DNA of 21,500 bases from an uncultured Lachnospiraceae bacterium (GTDB taxonomy: Bacteria; Bacillota; Clostridia; Lachnospirales; Lachnospiraceae): contig CADCQU010000350.1 in NCBI GenBank assembly GCA_902803635.1, positions 1 through 21,500 on the forward strand, written 5' to 3'. The position numbers were made by a program, and so were the translations under genes. Within the stretch, counting starts at the first letter, position 1; every line of letters begins with the position of its first letter. This document shows, in pieces, positions 7,585 to 16,730 of this stretch. Below the pieces are notes generated by a model. The model was not told the origin of the DNA. It ran no database searches and worked only from the letters and a program-made list of their open reading frames with translations.

Positions 7585-10029
7585 GTGAATCAGACGTATT
7601 GGATAATTGAATACGTAAAGCTTTTTTTGGCCTACGGCTTTGTGCTCTTCGTGTGGCCGTCCGTCGTGTTTCGGCCGCACCTGAAGGGCAAGGGCGGGGC
7701 ATACCGTTTTGCCTTCTGCACGACGGTGACGGTATTGGTCGTGACGACGGCCGTGCTTTTGATGGGACTTGCGCACATTTTACATACATGGACGAGCGCG
7801 CTCGTCTTTTTCGGCGTGTTTGCCGTGCAGCTCTGGCGCAATTTCAAGTGGGACATGAGCTGGATTGGCAATATGCGGCGCGTCAGTGCGCACACGATGA
7901 CGCTAAAGCAGCTCATTTTCCGCGTGTTCCGGTGGTTTGGGCGAAAGGTGCGCCTCTGCATGGATTTCCTTGTGGAGTGGAGCCGGGGACGGCGGGTGGA
8001 GCTTTTGCTTCTCCTGTTGCTTGTCATCTTCGGGACGATTTATTTCAGCTATAATGCCTTTGATACGCACGCCTATGGCAGCGGCGACCAGTACGTCCAC
8101 AACGAATGGATTTACAAATTAAAACAGGGGGTGGCGTTCTCCGACGGTATTTATCCGGAGGGGATGCACTGCATGATCTATCTGACCTGTTCCTGTTTTG
8201 GAATCCGTCTTTATACGGGCGTGTTATTCTTTGGCTGCGTGCACAGCGCCATCCTGCTCCTTTCGTTCTATCTCTTCATGCGCGAGATCTTTCGTTTTCG
8301 TTACAGCGGGCTTTTGGCCCTCTGCATGTTTCTGACGCTGAAGCTGACGAACCTGGATGCCATCTTCGGCATGGCGCGTCTGTCCTGGGCACTTCCGCTG
8401 GAATATGCCATGCACACACAGTTTTTCTCGGCCCTGGCCCTGCTGCGGTTTTACCGGCGGGTTTCGGAGGGATACCGTCTGCGTCTTTCCTTCCGTCACC
8501 CCCTGAAAAATATCGCGGCGATCTTCCGGGATCCGGACCTGTTCATCTTTACGATGTCGATTGCCGTGTCGATTGCCGTGCACTTCTATGTCACGATCAC
8601 TGCCTTCTTCATTTGCCTGGCGGTGGCGGTCGTCTCCCTTCGCTACGTTTTTCGGCGAGGCAGTTTCGGGCCGGTGCTGCTTTCTGCCTTCCTCTCGCTT
8701 TTCCTTGCCGTCACGCCGATGGCGGTGGCCTTTGCGACCGGCGTTCCGCTGCAGGGCTCGCTGAACTGGGCGATCTCGGTGATTACCGGGGGAGACGAGG
8801 AGGATGCGGAGGAGTCGGTGGACGACGAACCGGAAGGGGTGGATACGTCGACTATCTCAGATGTTTCGGAAGATACTTCCAAAACGCCGCAGAAAAGACC
8901 GTCGGGAGCACCCGCACCCTCCGGGGAGGAGCCTGCTCAGGCGGGCCTGATGGACCGTCTGCTGTCTGCAGCGGCAGCCTTGAAGGATAAGGTGGGGAGC
9001 TTCTTCGGCATCCTCTACAATAGCGGCCTCCTGCTCTTCCCGAGGCACAAGCTCTTCATCGCAATCGCGTTCCTGTTTACCCTGCTCGTGGGCGGAATTC
9101 TGCATTTCTATTTGCATTTCAAAGCAAAGAAAAGGAAGGAAGAGGAGGAAGGCGAGGGGAAAAGCAGGACGTGGTCATTTGACGGGATCCTCACTGTGGC
9201 CCTGTCCATGTTGTTCTTCGCGCTCGTCTGCGCGTCAGCGGATCTGCATTTGCCAACGCTTCTGGAACCCGTGCGCGTGAGCTCGACAATGAACCTTCTC
9301 ATGATGATGCTCTACACCTTCCCGTTGGACCTGGCACTCTTCGCGCTGGCCGGTATCCTGGGCGTTATCGTCAGGAAGGTCCTCCTGACCGCGCTTGTCT
9401 TCGGAATCTACATCTTTGCGCAGGTTTCCGGCGAATTCCACGGGTACCTGTTTTACCATTTCATGCGCTACGATGCGGCGGTGACGATGACAAACAAGAT
9501 TATCCAGAAGATTCCCAAAGATATGTTCACCATCGTTTCCACGACGGAGGAGCTTTACCAGATCATCGAATACGGCTACCACGAGGAGCTTCTGACATTT
9601 ATCAACAATAGCAGCGACCCGGCCTACACGCTCCCGACGCCCTATGTGTTCGTGTTCATCGAGAAGCGTCCGCTTTCCTATGCGCAGTATCATTTTGCGG
9701 CTGGACCGGCATGGCTCGCCAGGGAATGCTACGCGGAATCCTTCGGGAGCATTGCGAGTCAGTGTCCTGAGATTAATGCCGGGGAGATTTCCCTGGAGGA
9801 TGCGGCCAAGGGCGTAAAGTACGGGGCCAAGCTTTCAGATGCGGCTGCGGATCTGGAGGGACGCACGATCCTCGAATCAAAGATTTATTACAATTGGTAC
9901 GAGACGTTTTCCAGCATTTATCCAAATGAGAGCCGTGTGGTCTACGAGGATGACGATTTCTTATGCTACTGCTTCGTACAGAACCCCGCAAGCCTTTACA
10001 CGCTCGGTGGGATAGAGTACTCATCCTGA
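7585..10029 (+). CDS. Large polytopic membrane protein, putative GT-C glycosyltransferase
   Basis: The 814-residue protein has about 13 hydrophobic segments and a soluble C-terminal domain (~630-814). It starts at GTG 7585, 10 nt after AGAGAGG; the nearby ATG at 7578 is out of frame. After the fourth membrane helix, a loop reads SGDQYVHNEWIYKL (D168, H172) and then GIYPEGMH. Acidic and His residues in the first large outer loop, next to such a motif, are typical of GT-C enzymes that use polyprenyl-phosphate sugars. A low-complexity acidic, Ser/Thr/Pro-rich insert lies at ~402-455. It sits between pelE and the anchored glycosidase-like protein, where Pseudomonas pel has no equivalent. The DPM1-like GT2 at 16731 could supply its lipid-linked donor. 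Membrane topology is certain; GT-C activity is inference. Confidence 0.6.
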   Translation: MNQTYWIIEYVKLFLAYGFVLFVWPSVVFRPHLKGKGGAYRFAFCTTVTVLVVTTAVLLMGLAHILHTWTSALVFFGVFAVQLWRNFKWDMSWIGNMRRVSAHTMTLKQLIFRVFRWFGRKVRLCMDFLVEWSRGRRVELLLLLLLVIFGTIYFSYNAFDTHAYGSGDQYVHNEWIYKLKQGVAFSDGIYPEGMHCMIYLTCSCFGIRLYTGVLFFGCVHSAILLLSFYLFMREIFRFRYSGLLALCMFLTLKLTNLDAIFGMARLSWALPLEYAMHTQFFSALALLRFYRRVSEGYRLRLSFRHPLKNIAAIFRDPDLFIFTMSIAVSIAVHFYVTITAFFICLAVAVVSLRYVFRRGSFGPVLLSAFLSLFLAVTPMAVAFATGVPLQGSLNWAISVITGGDEEDAEESVDDEPEGVDTSTISDVSEDTSKTPQKRPSGAPAPSGEEPAQAGLMDRLLSAAAALKDKVGSFFGILYNSGLLLFPRHKLFIAIAFLFTLLVGGILHFYLHFKAKKRKEEEEGEGKSRTWSFDGILTVALSMLFFALVCASADLHLPTLLEPVRVSSTMNLLMMMLYTFPLDLALFALAGILGVIVRKVLLTALVFGIYIFAQVSGEFHGYLFYHFMRYDAAVTMTNKIIQKIPKDMFTIVSTTEELYQIIEYGYHEELLTFINNSSDPAYTLPTPYVFVFIEKRPLSYAQYHFAAGPAWLARECYAESFGSIASQCPEINAGEISLEDAAKGVKYGAKLSDAAADLEGRTILESKIYYNWYETFSSIYPNESRVVYEDDDFLCYCFVQNPASLYTLGGIEYSS

Positions 10030-10044
10030 ACGAGGAGGACGACG

Positions 10045-11421
10045 ATGAGAAAAAAGCGGTGGTGGCTGCTTTTGCTGGTTCTTGCGTTTCTGATTGTGGG
10101 GGGAATTATGTTCATGAGACACAGATGGTTCCGGGCGGCGGAGGCACTTTTGCTGACGGAATCGACCAGGATGCTGGAGACGGCGGACCAGGGCTTCTAC
10201 TACATCCATTGCTTTGAAATTTCGGACGAAATGGATGCTTCTACCCTGGTGGCCGAGAGCTACGGATGGGACAAGGACACGAAGCTAAGCCTCCTGGAGA
10301 TCAACCTGCGCCAATATACCCGCCAGCCGCTGTCCGAGGAGGCCCTTGCGAATACAAGGTCCCTCTTTGGCACCTTGCGGAAGGAGAAAAAACGCTACGT
10401 CGTCCGCTTCCTCTATGACCTGGAAGGGAAAAATATGGAGAACGAGCCGACGAGGCGATGCCTCATCGAGACACATATGCGTCAGCTTGGAGACATAGTA
10501 AATGAGAACAAGGACATCATCTACACGCTGCAGGGCCTGTTCATCGGGAACTGGGGCGAGATGAACGGTACCCGCTACACGGATATGGAGAGCCTGCGGG
10601 CTCTCAGCCGGACGTTGGCATCGGTCACGGACGACGACGTGTTCCTGTCCGTGCGGGTTCCGATGCAGTGGCGGCAGTGCACGGGGACGGAGCGCGTGAT
10701 TCCCGGGACCCTCACGGCGCGTCTTGGTCTCTTTAATGATGGCATGATGGGGAACGAGTACGACCTCGGCTCCTACGCCGTGGGGCGGAGGGACGACGTT
10801 GGCATCATCGGCAAATGGTGCCGGCAGGACGAGCTGGAATTCCAGGACAAGCTGTGCCGGTACGTGCCAAATGGCGGCGAGGTCGTGTATGACACGGAAT
10901 ACAACGACTTTGAAGCGGCCGTGGTGACGCTTGCGAAGATGCATGTGTCGTATCTGAACCTCGACTATGACCGTTCCGTTATAAACAAATGGAAGGCTTC
11001 CAAAGTCCGGGACGGTTCCGTCTGGGACGGGACGGATGGCCTGACGTATATGGACCGCCACCTAGGCTGCAGGTTTGTTGCCGACAAGGCCCGGATCGAC
11101 TATGCGTTCTTCCCCAATGAGCTTACGGTGACCGTGCCGCTGCGCAATGTGGGCTTCTCGCCGCTTTACCGGGAGGTACGGGCCGAGGCTGTCTTTGTCG
11201 GGACGGACGGCACGTTCGTGCTCCCGCTCGACGGAAATCTGCAGACAATCTGCAGCGGGGAGGGCACCGAGCTTGTCGGGAAACTTTCCCTGTCCGCGCT
11301 CAAGCGGGGGGATTACGACGTGTTCCTGCGGTTGACGGATCGGGAAGGCAAGGCTGTCGCCGTTGCCGTCGAGGAGGCAAGCTCGCCTGAGGTCCCGATC
11401 GGGAGGATCAGGGCAAAATGA
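10045..11421 (+). CDS. Membrane-anchored DUF4874/DUF4832 protein, glycosidase-like
   Basis: The 458-residue protein has a single N-terminal membrane anchor (~5-24, after basic RKKR), so the rest should lie outside the membrane. It follows the DUF4874 then DUF4832 pattern: QGFYYIH (residues 49-55) near the start, a RFLYD strand (~111-115), then GNWGEMNGTRY (148-158). The Glu in WGE (E152) is a candidate catalytic acid of a TIM barrel. DUF4832 proteins are distantly related to glycoside hydrolases, but no substrate is established to my knowledge. The binding site GAGGAGGACGACG precedes ATG 10045, and the end overlaps the DUF2194 gene by 4 nt. In this position it could replace the hydrolase domain of PelA, trimming polymer at the surface. 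That role is inference. Confidence 0.75.
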   Translation: MRKKRWWLLLLVLAFLIVGGIMFMRHRWFRAAEALLLTESTRMLETADQGFYYIHCFEISDEMDASTLVAESYGWDKDTKLSLLEINLRQYTRQPLSEEALANTRSLFGTLRKEKKRYVVRFLYDLEGKNMENEPTRRCLIETHMRQLGDIVNENKDIIYTLQGLFIGNWGEMNGTRYTDMESLRALSRTLASVTDDDVFLSVRVPMQWRQCTGTERVIPGTLTARLGLFNDGMMGNEYDLGSYAVGRRDDVGIIGKWCRQDELEFQDKLCRYVPNGGEVVYDTEYNDFEAAVVTLAKMHVSYLNLDYDRSVINKWKASKVRDGSVWDGTDGLTYMDRHLGCRFVADKARIDYAFFPNELTVTVPLRNVGFSPLYREVRAEAVFVGTDGTFVLPLDGNLQTICSGEGTELVGKLSLSALKRGDYDVFLRLTDREGKAVAVAVEEASSPEVPIGRIRAK

Positions 11422-13244
11422 TCTCAAGAAGGAATTATTTTTCAATCCTGCTCATTTTTATCGCGACACTGCTCCTCTTTCAGGGGACGCAGGTGGGCAA
11501 GGAGTACTGGAACGATTACAACGCCAAAAGCCCTTCCAAACCTACCTCGTTTACAAAGGTGTCCACGTGGACGTCGCCGGAGCTGTCATTTGACAAGGCC
11601 CTCCGGCGGGACGGCGTACTCTACGTCGGCAGCAAGGACGCCGCTTCGGCCAGTGTGGTGGAAGAGTGGGCGCGGTATGCAAAGAGGGCGTTTCGGCGCG
11701 TTGATAAGCTTCAGAAAAAGGTGCCAAATGTCCTGCCCGGGCTGGTGGTCGTACACGGGGACGCGCTGGAGGGAAATACGGAGGCGATTGAAAAATGGTG
11801 TGAGGCCGGTGCGACGGTGCTCTGCCTTGGCCTGCCCTCGCCGGAGATTGTGGTGAAGAGTGTGGCCCTTCGCCGGATGCTCGGCGTACGCTCCGTACGA
11901 AAGACACAGGTACACCTGGATGGTGTACACCTGTTCTCCGGCTTTCTGGTAGGCGGGGAACGCATTTACCAGGAGCAGGAGGAGGATTTGGAGGAAAAGC
12001 AGGATCTGGAGCTGGACGTACCGTGGTACACCGTTCGGGAAGGCACGAAGACGTATATGCGGGGAATCCTGCCGGAAGAGGAATGGGCGGAATATCAGGA
12101 GCAGGGACTGGAAAATGAGGATGGTCCGGCACTGATCTGGCGAAACGCCTATAAAACCGGCGTTGTCTTTGCCGTAGCCGGAGGTTACGGCGAGGATGGA
12201 AAGATGGCCATGGGGATATGCGCCGCAGCCCTCTCCCAGAGGGAGGAGACTCTTCTCTACCCCGTCGTGAACGCGTATGTCGTCTCGGTGCTGAATTTCC
12301 CTGTCTGCAGCAACGAGAACGGCGAGGTTCTGCTTGATATATACGGGCGGGAACTGACGGACCTGGAACGAAACATAATCCTGCCTTCCCTGATCTCGCT
12401 CTCCTCCACCTACGGCATCACGCCTACGGTATTTATGACGCCGCAGATGGACTACGACGATGGGAACGAACCGGATCCGGAGCTTTCCCATACTTTTTTA
12501 AGCCAGCTGAACGAGATTGGCAGCGAGGCGGCCTACGGGACGCAGACCCGGAGCATGACCTCGCTCGCAAACAAGCTGAAACTCGACGAGGACTACTTCC
12601 AGTCGGCAGGAATCCATTACGCTTTTGCCGCTACCGACACCATCGGAGCTTCCCTCTCGGAGCTCGGCGACGCGCTTCGGAATCCATTTCTGTCCGGCAT
12701 TTGCACGCTGCTTACGGAACCAGCGGAGGATCAGCCTCTTTTCGGGTACCAGTCCATGAAGGTCTCATACCAGCAGCTTACCTCATCAGCCGAGACGCAT
12801 ACCTTTCGGCAGGATTTGCAAATGCTCTGTCTGGAGACTGCCGTCGGCTACAGTAGCACCTTCTTTGACATGGAAAAGGTGTTTTGGCCGGAGACGGAGG
12901 AGGACGAATGGCAGAACGCCTCAAAACGCGTCTTCCGCAACCTTACGACCTACGGGGCGAAGTACAGCGAGAATGGCGCTGCCACCGTCTACGAGAGTGA
13001 CCGGCGGATCCGACGCTTCCTTGCGATGGACTATCGGGAAGAGAGGGAGGGGGACGTGCTTTCCGTGGAAATCACCAATTTCGAGGGGGAGGCGTGGTTT
13101 CTTCTCCGCTGTTTCAAGGAGGAGGTTGCCAAGGTCGTCGGGGGCGAGGCCGTGAAGCTGGAGGACGGTACTTTCCTGATTCGCGCCGACAATCCGAAGA
13201 TTGAGGTTTCGCTGAAACAACTGGACGTGTTATTGTACAGATAA
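11418..13244 (+). CDS. Membrane-anchored DUF2194 protein, PelA-deacetylase-like
   Basis: The 608-residue protein has one N-terminal anchor (~7-22) and is otherwise soluble, presumably outside the cell. It matches DUF2194, which occurs beside pelF/pelG in Gram-positive loci in the place of the PelA deacetylase. The first half (~60-290) is alpha/beta with a Glu-rich insert (~184-200). The second half has the deacetylase-like stretch TYGITPTVFMTPQMDYDDG (331-349) followed by LNEIGSEAAYGTQ (364-376). In metal-dependent deacetylases the latter region usually carries a histidine pair; here G368-S-E is followed by no His, and no clear DDD/TDD metal motif precedes it (NFPVCSNENGEVLLDIYG at 293-310). 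It may therefore be a carbohydrate-binding pseudo-enzyme. A 4-nt overlap couples it to the upstream gene. Confidence 0.7.
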   Translation: MISRRNYFSILLIFIATLLLFQGTQVGKEYWNDYNAKSPSKPTSFTKVSTWTSPELSFDKALRRDGVLYVGSKDAASASVVEEWARYAKRAFRRVDKLQKKVPNVLPGLVVVHGDALEGNTEAIEKWCEAGATVLCLGLPSPEIVVKSVALRRMLGVRSVRKTQVHLDGVHLFSGFLVGGERIYQEQEEDLEEKQDLELDVPWYTVREGTKTYMRGILPEEEWAEYQEQGLENEDGPALIWRNAYKTGVVFAVAGGYGEDGKMAMGICAAALSQREETLLYPVVNAYVVSVLNFPVCSNENGEVLLDIYGRELTDLERNIILPSLISLSSTYGITPTVFMTPQMDYDDGNEPDPELSHTFLSQLNEIGSEAAYGTQTRSMTSLANKLKLDEDYFQSAGIHYAFAATDTIGASLSELGDALRNPFLSGICTLLTEPAEDQPLFGYQSMKVSYQQLTSSAETHTFRQDLQMLCLETAVGYSSTFFDMEKVFWPETEEDEWQNASKRVFRNLTTYGAKYSENGAATVYESDRRIRRFLAMDYREEREGDVLSVEITNFEGEAWFLLRCFKEEVAKVVGGEAVKLEDGTFLIRADNPKIEVSLKQLDVLLYR

Positions 13245-13255
13245 GGATGGAGACT

Positions 13256-14719
13256 ATGCGCATTTGCATCGTGGCCGAGGGCTGTTATCCTTATACGGTG
13301 GGCGGTGTTTCGAGCTGGATCAACAGCATGATACGCAGCTTCCCGGAGGCTGAGTTCGTGGTCCTTGCCGTCGTGGCCAACCGCTCGCTGCGGGGGCAGT
13401 TTAAGTACGAGCTGCCCGACAATGTTTCGGAGGTGTACGAAGCGTACCTGGAGGACGTTGCCTGGGAAAAGGGCAGTGGACACCGGGGAAGCCGCCTGCC
13501 GAAGGACCAGTTCGAGGCGATCAGGAGCCTGGTCCTCAACGAGGAGTGCGACTGGGACACAATTTTCGAGATGTTCCAGCACCGTGCCCTGTCGGTGGAT
13601 GCGCTGCTCATGGGGGAGGATTTCCTGCGGATTACCTCGGAACTCTATGACAGGCGCTACCCGGAGATCGTATTTTCCGACTTCCTTTGGACGATGCGGT
13701 CCATCTATTTGCCGCTCTTCCTCGTGCTCCGGACGAACGTGCCGAAGGCGGACATCTACCACTGCGTGGCCACGGGGTACGCCGGCGTGCTGGGATGCCT
13801 GGCAAAGCATTTGTATGACTGCCGTCTTCTGGTGTCCGAGCACGGCATTTATACCCGCGAGCGAGAAGAGGAGATTATCAAGGCAACGTGGGTACAGAAC
13901 GTATACAAACGAATCTGGATTGAGCAGTTCTACCGCATGAGCCAGGTCACCTACGACCGCGCGGATATCGTGACGAGTCTGTTTGAGCAGGCGCGGGAGC
14001 TGCAGGTTGAGCTTGGCGCTCCGCGGGAAAAGCTCCGCGTGACGCCGAACGGGATTAACGAGGCACGCCTGTCCTCGCTCCCCGGGAAGACGGAGGCGGA
14101 TGAGGGCTTTGTCAACGTCGGCGCCGTCGTACGCGTGACGGCCATCAAGGATATCAAGACCATGATCCAGGCCTTTGCACAGGCAAAGAGCCGTGTGCCT
14201 TCCCTTAGGCTGTGGATCATGGGGCCGACGGAGGAGGAGCCGGAGTACGCCAGGGAGTGCTTCGACCTCGTGGAAATGCTGGAGCTGGAGGATGTGGTCT
14301 TTACCGGGCGCATCGACATCCACGACTACCTCGGACGCATGGACTTCATGCTCCTTACAAGCATCAGTGAGGGGCAGCCGCTGACAATCCTGGAGGGCTA
14401 CGCGGCCAGCAAACCGGTGGTCGCGACGGACGTGGGCAACTGCCGCGGGCTGATTTACGGGGAGGGCGATGATTTCGGCGATGCCGGGATCTTGTGCCAC
14501 ATCATGAACGTTGAGGAATTGAGCCACGCGATGATCGTCCTGGCAAGGGATCCAGCCCGCGTTTCGAGGATGGGGGAGGCGGGGTACAAGCGCGTGCTCA
14601 GCAAATACACGGCTCGGCAAATGCACGAGACATACGAGGCAATCTACCGGGAGCTGGCCGCCAAGGCGGGGCTTGCATGGCCGGAGGAGGGTGCCCCGGC
14701 GAAGGAGGAGGCGAGATAA
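13256..14719 (+). CDS. pelF: PelF, GT4 polysaccharide polymerase
   Basis: This cytoplasmic glycosyltransferase probably polymerises the Pel-type chain from a nucleotide sugar. The opening MRICIVAEGCYPYTVGGVSS is the hallmark of PelF. ATG 13256 is preferred over the in-frame ATG 13247, because AAGGATGGAG lies directly before 13256 while 13247 sits inside that site. Further features are SEHGIYTRERE (E195, H196), GAVVRVTAIKDIKTMI (a GT-B linker strand), MGPTEEEPEY, and the EX7E donor-site pair E372 and E380 in EGQPLTILE. At 487 residues it has the usual family length. The stop is immediately followed by the pelG start. In Pseudomonas, PelF is recruited to PelDEG; the same arrangement is expected here. 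Identification is strong. Confidence 0.95.
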   Translation: MRICIVAEGCYPYTVGGVSSWINSMIRSFPEAEFVVLAVVANRSLRGQFKYELPDNVSEVYEAYLEDVAWEKGSGHRGSRLPKDQFEAIRSLVLNEECDWDTIFEMFQHRALSVDALLMGEDFLRITSELYDRRYPEIVFSDFLWTMRSIYLPLFLVLRTNVPKADIYHCVATGYAGVLGCLAKHLYDCRLLVSEHGIYTREREEEIIKATWVQNVYKRIWIEQFYRMSQVTYDRADIVTSLFEQARELQVELGAPREKLRVTPNGINEARLSSLPGKTEADEGFVNVGAVVRVTAIKDIKTMIQAFAQAKSRVPSLRLWIMGPTEEEPEYARECFDLVEMLELEDVVFTGRIDIHDYLGRMDFMLLTSISEGQPLTILEGYAASKPVVATDVGNCRGLIYGEGDDFGDAGILCHIMNVEELSHAMIVLARDPARVSRMGEAGYKRVLSKYTARQMHETYEAIYRELAAKAGLAWPEEGAPAKEEAR

Positions 14720-16195
14720 ATGGCGGGTGTAGGTGTACGGCTCAACAAAATATTTGAAAAGCCCTCGCTGGTCGGCCATTTGTTCGGCTTCGGTTACAGC
14801 ACCATCCTCACCGTTGCGCCCATGTTCGTCGTCATCGGGGCGATTATCGTTTCGCAGGTGCTTCTGGACTACTCCACGGTGGACTACTTCCGGCGGGAGT
14901 TGTTTGCGGATACGGTGCTTTATATTTTCATCTTCTCACTGCTGTCGGCCTCGCCCTTCAACGCTGTGCTTTCGCGGTACCTTTCCGACGTGATCTTCAA
15001 CGAGAAGTATGATGACATCATGCCCTGCTTCTACGTTGGAATGACGATGAACGTTGCATTGGGCACGCTGGTCGCCCTGCCGTTTTGCATACACGAGCAC
15101 ATTGTAGGCGGGGTCGCAATTTATTACGTGTTTACGGGCTATTGCGGGTTCATGGCCCTCCTTCTCGTGTTCTACAACATGCTGTACCTGTCGATCACGA
15201 AGGACTATTTCAAGATTTCCCTCTGCTTTATCATCGGCATGTTGACGACGGTGTTTCTAGCCCTCGTTTTTGTGCGCGTCGTGCATCTGGAGCTGACGTA
15301 CGCGCTCCTCCTGGCACTGGTGCTGGGCTTCCTTTTCATCGCGACCATGGAGATTGCAATCATACGGTCGTACTTCCGCATGAACAGCGGGAATTACCGC
15401 GAGGTGCTGCATTACTTCCGGCTCTACGATAAGCTTATCCTCATAAACTTTTTGTATACGCTCGGCCTGTACATCCACAATTTCGTCTTCTGGACGACGG
15501 ACATGCATACGATTCTGGTGCGAAGCTTCGTAACGATGATGAGCTATGATATGGCGACTTGCCTGGCGATGTTCACGAATATCTCTGCCACCGTAATATT
15601 CATTTCCAGGGTGGAGATGCACTTTCACGAAGTGTACAAGTCCTACTCCGAGGCCGTCATCGGCGGACGGGGCAAGGACATCCGCAATACGAAGATGCGG
15701 ATGTTCCGCCGCCTTGCGGAGGAGCTGATGAGCCTTGCAAGGCTCCAGTTCATCATCACCGTGATTGTGTTCCTGATATGCCTCCTGATCCTGCCGCGTT
15801 TCGGGTTCGGTGGGGACACGATGCGTTTCTACCCCTGCCTTTGCGTGGGGTACTTCATGCTCTTCCTCATGTACTCAGAGATTCTGTTCATGTACTATTT
15901 CAACGATCTCTCCGGGGCGCTTTTGACAGCCTTCCTATTCTGTGTGCTGACGGCGATGGGCTCGATGCTGTCCTCCCGCATGCCGAAAATCTGGTTTGGG
16001 CTTGGGCTGGTCATCGGGGGCTTTATCGGTTTTACGGCAGGGTACCTGCGGCTAAGGTGGGTGGAACGAAACATAGACAGACATGTGTTCTGCCAGGGAA
16101 ATCTGCAGAAGAAGGGCGTTGGCAAAATGCCGGACAACAAGGTTTATGACCGCAATGCGGATAGGACACCAAAGAAGAGAGGTGATGCTTTATGA
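14720..16195 (+). CDS. pelG: PelG, inner-membrane exopolysaccharide exporter (MOP superfamily)
   Basis: The 491-residue protein has about 12 membrane helices and is the likely channel for the nascent polymer. Its start, MAGVGVRLNKIF, then LVGHLFGFGYSTILTVAPM, is characteristic of PelG. ATG 14720 abuts the pelF stop and follows a GAAGGAGG binding site, so the two are translated together. The end overlaps the DUF2304 gene by 4 nt (ATGA). After the last membrane helix it has an unusually charged tail of about 40 residues (WVERNIDRHVFCQ onward), compared with the roughly 456-residue PelG of Pseudomonas. It works with PelD and PelE in the membrane complex. The presence of pelD, E, F and G without pelB or pelC fits a single-membrane cell. 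Confidence 0.93.
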   Translation: MAGVGVRLNKIFEKPSLVGHLFGFGYSTILTVAPMFVVIGAIIVSQVLLDYSTVDYFRRELFADTVLYIFIFSLLSASPFNAVLSRYLSDVIFNEKYDDIMPCFYVGMTMNVALGTLVALPFCIHEHIVGGVAIYYVFTGYCGFMALLLVFYNMLYLSITKDYFKISLCFIIGMLTTVFLALVFVRVVHLELTYALLLALVLGFLFIATMEIAIIRSYFRMNSGNYREVLHYFRLYDKLILINFLYTLGLYIHNFVFWTTDMHTILVRSFVTMMSYDMATCLAMFTNISATVIFISRVEMHFHEVYKSYSEAVIGGRGKDIRNTKMRMFRRLAEELMSLARLQFIITVIVFLICLLILPRFGFGGDTMRFYPCLCVGYFMLFLMYSEILFMYYFNDLSGALLTAFLFCVLTAMGSMLSSRMPKIWFGLGLVIGGFIGFTAGYLRLRWVERNIDRHVFCQGNLQKKGVGKMPDNKVYDRNADRTPKKRGDAL

Positions 16196-16581
16196 CACTT
16201 GCCGTCAAAGTTTATTTGATTATCCTGGGTGTTTCTCTTATCTTCGCGAATCTCGTTACCATGGGGAAACGTAAAATGCGCCCGTCCTTCGGCGTTGTGT
16301 GGAGCGTTCTGGCACTTTTGCCAATTGTGGCAGGAATCCTCCTTCACATGGATGTCCTCGAGCAGTACGTGAGCTGGACGGCCGTTATTGCCGCTTTCCT
16401 CGGTGTCACCGCCCTTGTGATCATTTTCTATATCAGCTCGCTGCAGATCAGCGACCTGCAAAATAAGACGCAGGAGCTCTTCATGCAGGTAGTCCTTCTC
16501 AACGAGGAGAACCGACGTCTGCGAATCTCGAATGAAAAGCGAGAGGACGAAGAGGCGCAAGAGCGGGAGAAGAAACAATAG
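16192..16581 (+). CDS. DUF2304 small membrane protein
   Basis: The 129-residue protein has three membrane helices (~4-22, ~31-51, ~61-82) followed by a C-terminal coiled coil rich in Glu, Arg and Lys (~85-129). The layout matches DUF2304, commonly encoded next to a DPM1-like GT2, as here with the gene at 16731. I infer that it anchors or regulates that glycosyltransferase, or flips its polyprenyl-phosphate-sugar product. It overlaps pelG by 4 nt, so it is made with the export complex. The very polar tail could reach the cytoplasmic GT2. There is no catalytic motif. Family assignment rests on topology, length and neighbourhood. Confidence 0.75.
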   Translation: MTLAVKVYLIILGVSLIFANLVTMGKRKMRPSFGVVWSVLALLPIVAGILLHMDVLEQYVSWTAVIAAFLGVTALVIIFYISSLQISDLQNKTQELFMQVVLLNEENRRLRISNEKREDEEAQEREKKQ

Positions 16582-16662
16582 AAGGGGTTCCTGCCTATTT
16601 ATACGCATGAGAATTCGTTGTGTCTTCCATGGAGCATTGAAAACGAGGATCCCTGCAAAGAA

Positions 16663-16691
16663 GAGACAAAAATGCAGCATGACGATTTAAT
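16663..16691 (+). promoter_or_regulatory. Weak candidate internal promoter before the DPM1-like gene
   Basis: The 149-nt gap 16582-16730 is the largest inside the cluster and holds no gene I can support. GAGACA (16663-16668) and TTTAAT (16686-16691) match the consensus boxes at 4/6 and 5/6 with 17 bp between them. This could give the last genes some expression independent of the main promoter. The match is weak enough to arise by chance in this locally A+T-richer spacer. Confidence 0.25.
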
Positions 16692-16730
16692 AACAAACGG
16701 ATGATGGAAAGCTGTGGAAGGGGCCATACA

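Noticed and set aside
13031..14779. A 582-codon open frame on the minus strand across pelF
   Set aside because: It is the antisense shadow of a confidently identified gene and is rich in His, Arg and Pro as expected of such shadows; no family features or ribosome binding site.
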